From: Paraflavitalea sp966211765
Lineage (GTDB): Bacteria; Bacteroidota; Bacteroidia; Chitinophagales; Chitinophagaceae
Direction: 5' to 3'
Assembly: GCA_966211765.1 (NCBI GenBank)
Contig: CBIHOV010000005.1
Location: 1-64,000, forward strand
DNA: 64,000 nucleotides
A model generated the notes under the pieces. The model was not told the origin of the DNA. It saw nothing but the letters and a program-made list of their open reading frames with translations, and searched no databases. Position 1 is the first letter of the stretch, and each line of letters begins with the position of its first letter. Both the position numbers and the translations under genes were made by a program. Shown here piece by piece: positions 16,191 through 25,085 of the stretch.

Positions 16191-17348
16191 ATGAAATGGA
16201 AGCAAGCACTGAAAGGGGATTTGACGCGGGAAAATAGTTACGATATAAGTCGCCGAGACTTTCTCACAATGGCGGCTTTTGTGAGCGGCGGTCTGGCAAT
16301 CGCGCCTGTATCATGGGCTGCTTCTCCCATTTATTCCAACAACATTAAAGCAAAAACTAAGATGAAAACAAGAAAACTGGGTAACCTGGAAGTCTCTGAA
16401 ATTGGACTTGGATGTATGAATATGGCAGGAAATTATAATCCACCAGCTGATCACAAGCAGTCTATTGGAACCATTCGTAAAGCATTTGAAAGTGGTGTAA
16501 CTTTTTTTGATACTGCTGAAGTTTATGGACCGTATACAGACGAAGAATTGGTTGGTGAAGCACTACAGCCTTTCCGTGATCAAGTAAAAATTGCCACCAA
16601 ATTTGGATTTGCCATCGATGGTACAGTGGGATTAGATAGCCATCCCAAGCGTATTAAAAGAGTTGTTGAGGAATCTTTAAAACGGCTCCGAACCAACCAT
16701 ATCGATCTATATTACCAACACCGTGTTGATCCCAATGTACCGATTGAAGATGTGGCTGGTACTATTAAAGAACTTATTCAAGCAGGGAAAGTCCTGCATT
16801 TTGGACTATCGGAAGCTAGTGCCAAAACTATTCGCCGTGCGCATGCTGTTCAACCAGTATCAGCTGTGCAATCTGAATATTCTCTATGGACCCGAAATGT
16901 AGAATTAAACGGTGTCCTAAAAACCTGTGAAGAACTGGGCATTGGTTTTGTACCGTGGTCTCCTGTTGGTGCAGGGTTTCTTACGGGTAAGTATGATACA
17001 ACTACAAAGTTTGACGAAAAATCAGATTTCAGAGCTGGATTCCCTCGTTTCTCAAAAGAATTTTTGCCGTTGAACATGCCTATCGTCGAATGGCTTAAAG
17101 ATTATGCTGCAAAAAAGAATGCTGCACCAGCGCAAATTGCACTTGCATGGCTACTTGCTAAAAGTCCAATTATTGTTCCCATTCCTGGCACCCGTACTCA
17201 AACACATTTGCTGGAAAATCTTGGCGCACAGGACATTCACCTTAGCGCAGAAGATGTTCAAGAAATAGAAACTTGCCTATCAAAGTTTCCTGTCTACGGT
17301 GATCGTATGGGGGAAGCGCATATGAGTTCAATCGATTATACATTTTAA
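16191..17348 (+). CDS. Tat-exported aldo/keto reductase
   Basis: An NADPH-dependent aldo/keto reductase of about 385 residues from the chosen ATG at 16191. The frame is open from 16143, but the later start puts the twin-arginine motif ISRRDFLTMAAFVSGG near the N-terminus. The mature part begins MKTRKLGNLEVSEIGLGCMN. The catalytic tetrad is visible: Asp and Tyr in FDTAEVYGPYTDEE, Lys in KIATKFGF and His in YYQHRVDPNVP. Cofactor-binding IVPIPGTRTQTHLLEN is near the C-terminus. Codon use is AT-richer than nearby PUL genes, suggesting separate ancestry together with the AraC gene. Confidence 0.9.
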   Translation: MKWKQALKGDLTRENSYDISRRDFLTMAAFVSGGLAIAPVSWAASPIYSNNIKAKTKMKTRKLGNLEVSEIGLGCMNMAGNYNPPADHKQSIGTIRKAFESGVTFFDTAEVYGPYTDEELVGEALQPFRDQVKIATKFGFAIDGTVGLDSHPKRIKRVVEESLKRLRTNHIDLYYQHRVDPNVPIEDVAGTIKELIQAGKVLHFGLSEASAKTIRRAHAVQPVSAVQSEYSLWTRNVELNGVLKTCEELGIGFVPWSPVGAGFLTGKYDTTTKFDEKSDFRAGFPRFSKEFLPLNMPIVEWLKDYAAKKNAAPAQIALAWLLAKSPIIVPIPGTRTQTHLLENLGAQDIHLSAEDVQEIETCLSKFPVYGDRMGEAHMSSIDYTF

Positions 17349-17452
17349 TGGTAAGACTTAAAGACGGAATAGAATCATTAAATTAAATCAAAACATTCGT
17401 CATTTACTCATCTAGAACCATTCATCGAAGGGTGTCACCTCTTTAGTTCAAA

Positions 17453-18544
17453 TTACCATAATTTCTCCGGGCACCTGTCGTTGTATTTGTTGCCCAATAT
17501 AAATCCTATCAACAACTCATGCGATCCCTTACTCACCGTCTTTAATCCGGAAGTGGTTACATCATAGGAATAACCGAGGTTCACGGTATTACTGATATTA
17601 ATACCCACCATGCCTGCATAGCCATCCTTGTACCGGTAACTCCCTCCTATCCACACCAGGTCATGGTATTGAAATTTGGTATTCATTTCTGCTCCCAGTG
17701 GCAAATGCTGTATGTACCTAAGCATAACAGAAGGCAGGCAACTGATATCATCCGTAAGAAAGAAACGGTAACCAGCCGTGATGAAAGTGTGGGGCAACAG
17801 TTTATTGCCTGAAGGTTGTACGATATTGTCTGTAAAGGTCAATTGCGCAGGTACGATCTGTTGAATAGCGATGCCGGCAAAATAATCACGGCTGTACAAC
17901 CACAAACCAGCGCTTACATCTGGCTTTAGCTGGCCCGACTGATTGGCACTCACGGCAGGATCGATTTGCGCCGGGTTGCCGAAGTTGAGCTTATCCGCCT
18001 GCAGGCTCATGCTGGCAATACCCGCACTGAAACCCATTGATAAAGTAGCAGTGGTGGTAAGTGGTAAGTGATAAGCATAAGTACCATAAGCTGCAAAACG
18101 ATTTAATGGACCTGTGCGGTCATTGAGTAGGGTAAGCCCTATACCACTGTGCCCGGGAGACGCCTGGTAATCGCGCCAATAAGCCCTCCCCCGCGGGTTC
18201 TCGCCATCGGGCGTAAAGCCCGTAGCAGTCTCCCGGCCATAATCATCTTTCTTCCATGGTGCATGAATGGTGAGGTATGTGGTTACCGGTGCATCTTCCA
18301 GGCCTGCCCATTGGTGGCGGTGACTCACTTTCACATCCGTATAGTTTTCAATACCGGCAATAGCCGGATTGATAATATAGTTGTTGAGGATGTATTGCGT
18401 ATAATAAGGCCTTTGCTGTGCGTGCAAGGGCAATACATGCCAGCACAACAGGACGATCAATAATAGTTTCACATAGCCGGTATGGGAAGCAACCGGCGAT
18501 GCCTGTACCCGGTGTATTTTGAGAGGATAGCTGATTTTATGCAT
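17453..18544 (-). CDS. PorP/SprF-family type IX secretion-associated outer-membrane protein
   Basis: A PorP/SprF beta-barrel protein associated with type IX secretion and gliding. The frame is open from 18598, but the Met at 18544 (MHKISYPLKIHR) is preferred: it leaves 10 bp after the upstream stop and precedes the hydrophobic export segment VKLLLIVLLCWHVLPLHAQ. Family wording follows: QRPYYTQYILNNYIINPAIA, then NYTDVKVSHRHQWAGLEDAP, and SPGHSGIGLTLLNDRTGPL. The terminal part GSHELLIGFILGNKYNDRCP is also characteristic. PorP/SprF genes typically pair with a giant CHU_C-tagged protein, exactly as found here immediately upstream, where they help attach type B cargo to the surface. Confidence 0.92.
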   Translation of the reverse strand: MHKISYPLKIHRVQASPVASHTGYVKLLLIVLLCWHVLPLHAQQRPYYTQYILNNYIINPAIAGIENYTDVKVSHRHQWAGLEDAPVTTYLTIHAPWKKDDYGRETATGFTPDGENPRGRAYWRDYQASPGHSGIGLTLLNDRTGPLNRFAAYGTYAYHLPLTTTATLSMGFSAGIASMSLQADKLNFGNPAQIDPAVSANQSGQLKPDVSAGLWLYSRDYFAGIAIQQIVPAQLTFTDNIVQPSGNKLLPHTFITAGYRFFLTDDISCLPSVMLRYIQHLPLGAEMNTKFQYHDLVWIGGSYRYKDGYAGMVGINISNTVNLGYSYDVTTSGLKTVSKGSHELLIGFILGNKYNDRCPEKLW

Positions 18545-18554
18545 ATACAGAGGT

Positions 18555-21500
18555 TTACCTGATGATAGTGATCGAACCCGATAATTTTTCATGACCATTC
18601 TTCAGGTCAATGATATAATAGTAAGTTCCCATGGGCAAGGGTTGTCCCTTGAACCTGCCATCCCATCCATTACCGGGCTGATGGCTTGTTGCTGCATACA
18701 TGGGCTGACCATAGCGGTTGAAGACCTGCACGGTTGCCTGGGGGAATTTATCGAGGTACTTAATTTCCCAGCGATCATTAATACCATCACCATTGGGAGA
18801 GAACGCATTGGGTATATCCTGCTTTTCCATCACCGTCACCATTATCTCGCCAGTAGCCATACAACCATATTGGGTAGTGGCCTTCACCTGGTATAAGGTG
18901 GTAGCGGAAGGCTGCGCCAGCGGGGCCATGATGGTATCATTGCTGAGGCCAGCGCCGGGCGACCATTTAATATGCTGTACCGCACCGGGGATGCCGGCAT
19001 TGAGCAGCAGGTGATCGCCTTTGAATATGGCCAACCGGTCGGCGGAGGGCAATACCATCGGCAGCGGATGCACCGTCATGGCAATAGTGCCCGATGGCAG
19101 CATGGCCGGTGAAGCACAGACTGCCTGACTCTGCAGTACACAGCTTACGACATCGCCGTTTTTCAGCACACTACTCTTCCAGGTATTTGAGTTGGACCCC
19201 GCAGGCTGGTTATTCAACATCCATTGATAACCGGGGGATATGCCGCCATTCACCGTTTGTGCATTGAAGGTAACTTCATCGCCATCACAGATCTCCTGAT
19301 CAGAGACGGTGATCTGAATGCCGGTGGGAAGTGTCGGTAACACGGTGAGCCCAATATCAGCACTATCAGCACAGCCGGTGTTGTTAATACCCATTGCCAC
19401 ATAACGTACCGTAGTATTACCGGCGGCAATACCTTTTACCTGTCCGGCTGTATTGATGGTAGCCACTGCACTATTCAGCACTTTCCAATAACTGGTGACA
19501 GCATTGGTTTGATTGCTTAATGCAAGCGTGGCCTGCTCGCACAGTTTAAAATCATTAGTAGCAGAAAGAATGGGTTGCAGGGCAGGCAGGTTGTGTACGG
19601 TAATAACTGTCTCCACACTGTCTGTACAACCTGCAGCATTGGTAGCTATATAACGGATGGTGGTTTGGCCACCGGCCACACCGCTTACCCTCCCGGTATT
19701 GGCATTTACCGTAGCAACAGCCGGGTTGGTACTCTTCCAGTAACCCGTTGCACCGGTAGTGGCATTGCCCAATTGCATACTGCTGTTGGCACAAAGCAAT
19801 TGTACACCGGTAATGGGTTGCACAACAGGCAGTGGATTAACGGTAATATTAACGGCCGCACTGTCAACACATCCGGCTGTCGTTGTAGCAATAAACCGTA
19901 CAACAGTATTACCGGCATTGAGGGCCTGCACCTGGCCGCTGGCATTGACAGCGACAACAGCAGCATTCAGGCTCTTCCATGCCATGCCGGCGGCAATCGT
20001 TGTATTGGACAACAGCATCGTCTTTCCCACACACAATGGCTGATTACCGGTGATGGGTTGTACAGCGGGCAATGCATGTACTGTGAGCGACACTGCTGCC
20101 GAAGTATCTGCAGCAAACGGGCATTGTTTGATGTACACCCTGTACAGCCAGCCATTTTGGCCAGTGCCGGGCTGGGTGATGCGCAACACGGCACCCGTGG
20201 CGCCTGCACTGTCCCTAAACCCGTTGCCATCATTTTTATTGATCTGCCATTGGTAAGTTAAAGGAGAGGTGCTGCTGGCCTGTATGGAGAAGGAAGTATC
20301 TACCGGTGTACATACCACAGCGGGTGTTGGCTGCCGCGATATGGAGATTAGGCCGCCAGCCGATTCATAAGCTCCCTGGTCGATCAGCACTTGCTGTATG
20401 CGTATATTGCCTGCCAGGTCCTTGTTGCCTGCAGCCTGATTAGCATAGCTGGTATTGTCGCCCGCATTGATGGCGGGTGCACAATTGGTGAGCTGCAGGT
20501 AAGCCGCATCGGCAGGTAATACAGACAGGAACCACCAGGCCTCATTGGCCGGCGTAAGTGCGGGCAAGGCTGTATACTGTTGAGCGAAAGCAGGTCCGCT
20601 GACAATGGCAGTCCCCGCTTCCATCACAATACTATTGTTCAAGACAGTATTGCCGGTAGTATGGTAAATGGCCATACCACTGCCAGCTGTATTCTTATAA
20701 AATGTACAGTTGGTGATAAAGCTGGTAGCAGCCCCGTTATCAGCTTGCAGGTGCAAGGCCCCGCCATTGAGCGTAGCAGCATTGTTGGAAAATAGGGTGT
20801 TTACATACGAAGCACTGATCCTGTTTGCTGTATGCGTAGCGCCTCCTGATCCCTGCGCCGTATTATTAAAGAATTTACAGGCGGTATAACGAATGGTGGA
20901 TGCAATAGCCGCATTGCTGTTCTCCTGCGCAGCAGCGCCACCATTGGCAGTGGACAGGTTGCCGGAGAAGGAACAATGATCATACTGTACTGCTGTCGTA
21001 TTGGAATGGTAGACGCCTCCACCCGTTGTTGCCCGGTTATTGGTAATAGAGGTCCAGGCTATAGTGGCGCTGCCACCATTGATGAGCATGGCTCCTCCCA
21101 GGCCATCTGTGCCGGCACCGTTGGCGAGGCCGTTGCGGATCACCAGGCCATTGAGCAAAGTGCCGGCCGTTGTATTGTTGAGACTTACGACATGGTAAAC
21201 CTTGCCGGCCGGGAGGGCGCCATCGAGGTAACTGGAATCAGTAGCGGCGATGGCATAATTACCGGCATGTATGGTATTCACGTCAGCAGGCGAGGCAGCA
21301 CTAAAGCCTGTATGCAGACCGCCATAGATGAGCAGACCGGCAGGCACATCCAATGTTGCCCACCGCGGATCGGCAGGCGTATTGCCCGTTGCATCATATT
21401 GAGGATGGTAAACGCCACCTGCTATCCAGATCTCCTTGATGGTATTGCAGGCACGTGCGATCAACAAAGCATCCGACAGTTCAGTGATGGCATTGTTCCA

Positions 21501-24500
21501 GCCCAGGCCGGTCTGCATACCGCCGCTTACATTTTTATTCACATAGAGGATCGTGTCGTTAGTAGTATACACCACCGGCACAATGGCATTGCTGGTAACG
21601 GCATTGGAAGCAGGGCAACCAGTGGTACCTGTTAGTATACAAGTGATAACATCTCCATTATTGAGTGCTGCCGGTGAGAAGCCTGCACTGTTGCCCCCTG
21701 CATTGATACCATTCACCTGCCATTGGTAAGCAGGCGTAGCCAAACCGCTGGCAGTAGCAGTAAATGAAGGGGTAGCGCCGGGACATACCGGCCCGGTATT
21801 GTCAGCAGCAATGGAGACCTGCATGGTAGCGTTCACTGTCATAGTGATCGTGTTACTCATGACCGTATTGGAAGTTACGCAGCCTGCATCGGCATCTACG
21901 GTGAGCTCACAACTGATCTGATCCCCATTGGCCAGTGGCGCAAAAGGTGTATACCTATCTCCGGTAGCCACATCGGTACCATTCAGTTTCCATTGGTATA
22001 CAGGCGCGGTACCAGCATTGGTGGAAGTGGCCGTAAAGGTAGCCGGTGTGCCGGCACAAATGGTAGTAACGGGTGTACTGATGTTGACGGTAGGTGTATT
22101 GTTGGCATGGATGACCACATCATTGGTGGTAGCGGGACAGCCGCCCATGCTGGTAGCCACGGCTTTCCAGGTACCTGCAACAGCGGGTGTATAATCGGTT
22201 ATTACTTCCGGCATGATCTTCAGTACCCGGTTATTCAATCCGTCGCTAACATACACATACTCATCTGCATCAACATACACGCACCAGGCATACGAAAGTT
22301 GTTCCATACTATTACCGGAGCCACGGCCTCCGGCCACAATAGTTCCGCCGGGGGCCCCGGGGAGCCATTTGAGTACACGGTGGCCGCTCCAGTCACAGAT
22401 ATAGATTGTACCGGCAGCATCTACGTAAATATCATTGATGGCGCCAAACTGGTTGAGTCCGGTACCGTAACCGTTACTGCCTGCTATCAGTACGCCGGTA
22501 GTGGCGCCGGGCGCCCATTTTACCACACGCCCACCCAATATTGAAGTGCCATCTCCCACATATACATTACCGGCTGCATCCACATGCATGCTGTAATTAT
22601 AGTCCAGTTGATTCAGCCCACCTCCCTGGCCATTACCTCCGGCCACCACTACACCCATGGTGCCAGCGGTTGAACCAGGCGGAAATTTCAAGACCCGCCG
22701 GTTCCCCCAATCCAACACATAGAGATAACCTGCTGCATCTACCTGCAGGTCGCAGGGTCTGTAGAGTTCATTCAGTGCCGAACCATAGTTACCGGTACCA
22801 GCCACAATGGTCCCGTTCGTGGCACTGGTAGATCCCGGCGGAAATCTCAGCACTCTTTGCCCATGCCCATCGGCCACCCACAGGTTGCCGCCTGCATCTA
22901 TCCACAGCCCCTGGGGATCGTATAATTGATTTAATGCTGTACCCTGGCCATTCCCACCGGCTACTACCACACCATTGGTGGCTGAAGTGGAGTTGGGCGG
23001 GAACTTCAATACGCGAAAATTCGTATTGTCTATCACATACAGGTTACCTGCAACATCCTTTGTGATGGCCCTCGGACTATTCAATTGATTGGCTTGCGAT
23101 CCCGCCCCGTTGCCGCCGGCGATCACGATGCCATTTAACTTGTTGGGGGCATCTTCCACATAGGCGCCATCGCGGTACCAGGCCATTTGCCGGAGTGGCA
23201 GCGGACTATTGACCGATATAGTGGCGCCCACACAAGCAGCCGGCGCCGTTAATACAGGCGCTGCACTGGACGACATGGTAATGGCATTACTGGTAACAGT
23301 AGCCGGCGAAGCACAGGGGGCGTTGCTGGTCATTACACAGGTAAAGACATCGCCATTACTGAGGGTGGTAGTGGTATAAGTGCTGCCGGTACCCACGGTC
23401 GCCCCATTCTTCTTCCATTGGTAGGCAGGCGCCGGTCCGCCATTGACGGGTGTAGGGGTAAAGGTGACGGGAATACCGGGACAAAAATACCGCACCGTAT
23501 TGGCTGTGATGACAACGGAAGGTACGGGCTGCGCCACGGTGACGACCACGGTATCAGGCGCCGACACACAGCCGCCGGGTTCTCTTAATGTAACAATGTA
23601 ATTACCGCTGTGCGCCATGGTAACTGCCCCAATGGAAGGATTGGCGCCTGACGCACTATATCCCAGCGGGCCGATCCATTGGTAGGTAGCACCGGCCACC
23701 GGGCTGGTGGCCTGGAGGGTAAGGGTATTACCCGGACAGACCAGGGCACTACCGGTTGCTACAGGGGCGGCCGGGGTAAGTTGTACGTTTACCGCATTGG
23801 ATGTTCTCACGGTACCATCTTTATAATAGATCCTGGCGGTATAGGTGCCCGGAGTGACGGGTATAAATACATTGGAGGGTGGTAATAAGGTTAGCCTTTT
23901 TACACAATGGTTGTCTGCTACAAAGACCTGGTTGTTATTAAGGGCGTGAATACCCAATGCACTCAGATCAGAAACCTTGCGCGGAGTTTGCCCGGCCTCT
24001 ATCATGTAGATCCCGGTCTGCGTGGTGACAAAAATAGTTCCGTAAGCATCTACTGAAAGCGAATGGGGATAGGTAAATCCCAGACCGCTGGCTATTACTG
24101 TACCACTAGCACCTCTCGTACTATTGGAGGGGAAACGTATTATGCGGTCGTTACTGCCATCCAGTACATATATCTGCCCATTGGCATCCACCTGCACATC
24201 TATTGGATAATTGAGTTCATTGGATGCATTGCCTGCATTGGTGGTGCCTGCTACGATGGTACCAGTGGCCGGCGGTAAAGGATTGGCGGGAAACCGGTAT
24301 ATTCTATGGCCGACATACTCGGCAACGTATAACCTGCCGGAAGCATCCATACAGATCCCATCCGCACCACCACTTATGGCGGCCACTGTAATATTACCCG
24401 GCCACCGGCTGATCCGCTGCCCCCAGTGTTCTGATACCAATACGGTATTGCCGCTTTCCACCTGCACATCTTCTACCCAGTTCAAACCGCTTGCTATGGT

Positions 24501-24860
24501 GGTGCCGGTTGTATAAGGAGGTGACCATTTTTGCACCCTGCTATTACCGTAATCTGCTATATAAATTTCCCCGGCCGGTGTTACGAAGATCTTTTTCGGT
24601 ATTGCCAAATGATCATTATCGGATCCGTATATCCCTTCCTTTCCTGCCACTACCACGGGGTTACCCAATTCAACATAATTGGTCTTCTCTACGGTAACGC
24701 CATCTCTCACCCACTCAATCTTATTGGCGTTTGTGTTGGGGGTAACACTCAATTGCTTACCGGTACAGGTACCGGTCAACACAGGGTTCTGTGCAAACAC
24801 GCGTGGGTACGTGAACAACAAAAAGCCAAGGATCAAGGTAAGGGGTAATGATCGTTTCAT
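18555..24860 (-). CDS. Giant T9SS type B surface protein with two NHL propellers, beta-helix and Ig-like domains
   Basis: A 2101-residue secreted protein. Signal peptide 1-23 (PRVFAQ). Approximate order: first NHL propeller 40-330 (GEIYIADYGNSRVQKW; GQIYVLDGSNDRIIRF); two Ig-like domains to 545; second NHL propeller 560-900 (GNLYVIDNTNFRVLKF; GYLYVLDWGNRRVLKF); two Ig-like domains to 1110 (PAYQWQVNGINAGG); right-handed beta-helix 1110-1500 with repeats like GGAMLING and NNRATTGGGVYHSN; a further Ig-like segment; three to four BIG_2-like repeats 1600-1880 (NASGQVQALNAGNTVVRF); Ig-like; and the CHU_C sorting domain in the last 85 residues (NAFSPNGDGINDRWEIKYLD). No catalytic residues are evident; adhesion or matrix building is likely. 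The PorP/SprF partner follows directly. Confidence 0.93.
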   Translation of the reverse strand: MKRSLPLTLILGFLLFTYPRVFAQNPVLTGTCTGKQLSVTPNTNANKIEWVRDGVTVEKTNYVELGNPVVVAGKEGIYGSDNDHLAIPKKIFVTPAGEIYIADYGNSRVQKWSPPYTTGTTIASGLNWVEDVQVESGNTVLVSEHWGQRISRWPGNITVAAISGGADGICMDASGRLYVAEYVGHRIYRFPANPLPPATGTIVAGTTNAGNASNELNYPIDVQVDANGQIYVLDGSNDRIIRFPSNSTRGASGTVIASGLGFTYPHSLSVDAYGTIFVTTQTGIYMIEAGQTPRKVSDLSALGIHALNNNQVFVADNHCVKRLTLLPPSNVFIPVTPGTYTARIYYKDGTVRTSNAVNVQLTPAAPVATGSALVCPGNTLTLQATSPVAGATYQWIGPLGYSASGANPSIGAVTMAHSGNYIVTLREPGGCVSAPDTVVVTVAQPVPSVVITANTVRYFCPGIPVTFTPTPVNGGPAPAYQWKKNGATVGTGSTYTTTTLSNGDVFTCVMTSNAPCASPATVTSNAITMSSSAAPVLTAPAACVGATISVNSPLPLRQMAWYRDGAYVEDAPNKLNGIVIAGGNGAGSQANQLNSPRAITKDVAGNLYVIDNTNFRVLKFPPNSTSATNGVVVAGGNGQGTALNQLYDPQGLWIDAGGNLWVADGHGQRVLRFPPGSTSATNGTIVAGTGNYGSALNELYRPCDLQVDAAGYLYVLDWGNRRVLKFPPGSTAGTMGVVVAGGNGQGGGLNQLDYNYSMHVDAAGNVYVGDGTSILGGRVVKWAPGATTGVLIAGSNGYGTGLNQFGAINDIYVDAAGTIYICDWSGHRVLKWLPGAPGGTIVAGGRGSGNSMEQLSYAWCVYVDADEYVYVSDGLNNRVLKIMPEVITDYTPAVAGTWKAVATSMGGCPATTNDVVIHANNTPTVNISTPVTTICAGTPATFTATSTNAGTAPVYQWKLNGTDVATGDRYTPFAPLANGDQISCELTVDADAGCVTSNTVMSNTITMTVNATMQVSIAADNTGPVCPGATPSFTATASGLATPAYQWQVNGINAGGNSAGFSPAALNNGDVITCILTGTTGCPASNAVTSNAIVPVVYTTNDTILYVNKNVSGGMQTGLGWNNAITELSDALLIARACNTIKEIWIAGGVYHPQYDATGNTPADPRWATLDVPAGLLIYGGLHTGFSAASPADVNTIHAGNYAIAATDSSYLDGALPAGKVYHVVSLNNTTAGTLLNGLVIRNGLANGAGTDGLGGAMLINGGSATIAWTSITNNRATTGGGVYHSNTTAVQYDHCSFSGNLSTANGGAAAQENSNAAIASTIRYTACKFFNNTAQGSGGATHTANRISASYVNTLFSNNAATLNGGALHLQADNGAATSFITNCTFYKNTAGSGMAIYHTTGNTVLNNSIVMEAGTAIVSGPAFAQQYTALPALTPANEAWWFLSVLPADAAYLQLTNCAPAINAGDNTSYANQAAGNKDLAGNIRIQQVLIDQGAYESAGGLISISRQPTPAVVCTPVDTSFSIQASSTSPLTYQWQINKNDGNGFRDSAGATGAVLRITQPGTGQNGWLYRVYIKQCPFAADTSAAVSLTVHALPAVQPITGNQPLCVGKTMLLSNTTIAAGMAWKSLNAAVVAVNASGQVQALNAGNTVVRFIATTTAGCVDSAAVNITVNPLPVVQPITGVQLLCANSSMQLGNATTGATGYWKSTNPAVATVNANTGRVSGVAGGQTTIRYIATNAAGCTDSVETVITVHNLPALQPILSATNDFKLCEQATLALSNQTNAVTSYWKVLNSAVATINTAGQVKGIAAGNTTVRYVAMGINNTGCADSADIGLTVLPTLPTGIQITVSDQEICDGDEVTFNAQTVNGGISPGYQWMLNNQPAGSNSNTWKSSVLKNGDVVSCVLQSQAVCASPAMLPSGTIAMTVHPLPMVLPSADRLAIFKGDHLLLNAGIPGAVQHIKWSPGAGLSNDTIMAPLAQPSATTLYQVKATTQYGCMATGEIMVTVMEKQDIPNAFSPNGDGINDRWEIKYLDKFPQATVQVFNRYGQPMYAATSHQPGNGWDGRFKGQPLPMGTYYYIIDLKNGHEKLSGSITIIR

Positions 24861-24988
24861 ACAGGATATTTGAGAAAAAACTTACAGAACTGAACGGTTC
24901 CCGGCACGCGAATATTACTACCGGGCGGCACTTGACCAGTTTAATGTATGTGAAAGGGGGTGTTTTTGTATGTGAGTGGAGAGGAATA

Positions 24989-25026
24989 GAGGCAACGAGG
25001 AAAGGGTTCTTACAACTCGTTGCCTC
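24989..25026. repeat. Inverted GAGGCAACGAG/CTCGTTGCCTC pair
   Basis: Perfect 11-bp arms (24989-24999 and 25016-25026), followed by CAATGCCTTGCTGCCTTG, a further repeat-family variant. It sits between two divergent genes and would fold into a hairpin in the kinase leader. Confidence 0.65.
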
Positions 25027-25085
25027 AATGCCTTGCTGCCTTGTTGCCTTTTTATATATTTACACCAAGCAACCAATGCCCCCTA

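Noticed and set aside
19575..20261. Long forward frames antisense to the giant T9SS gene
   Set aside because: They are shadows of a strongly patterned gene; their translations have no domain pattern.
25020..25085. Upstream start for the histidine kinase at 25020
   Set aside because: Those codons fall in the dispersed GTTGCC repeat, while the Met at 25086 begins a clean lipoprotein signal peptide.
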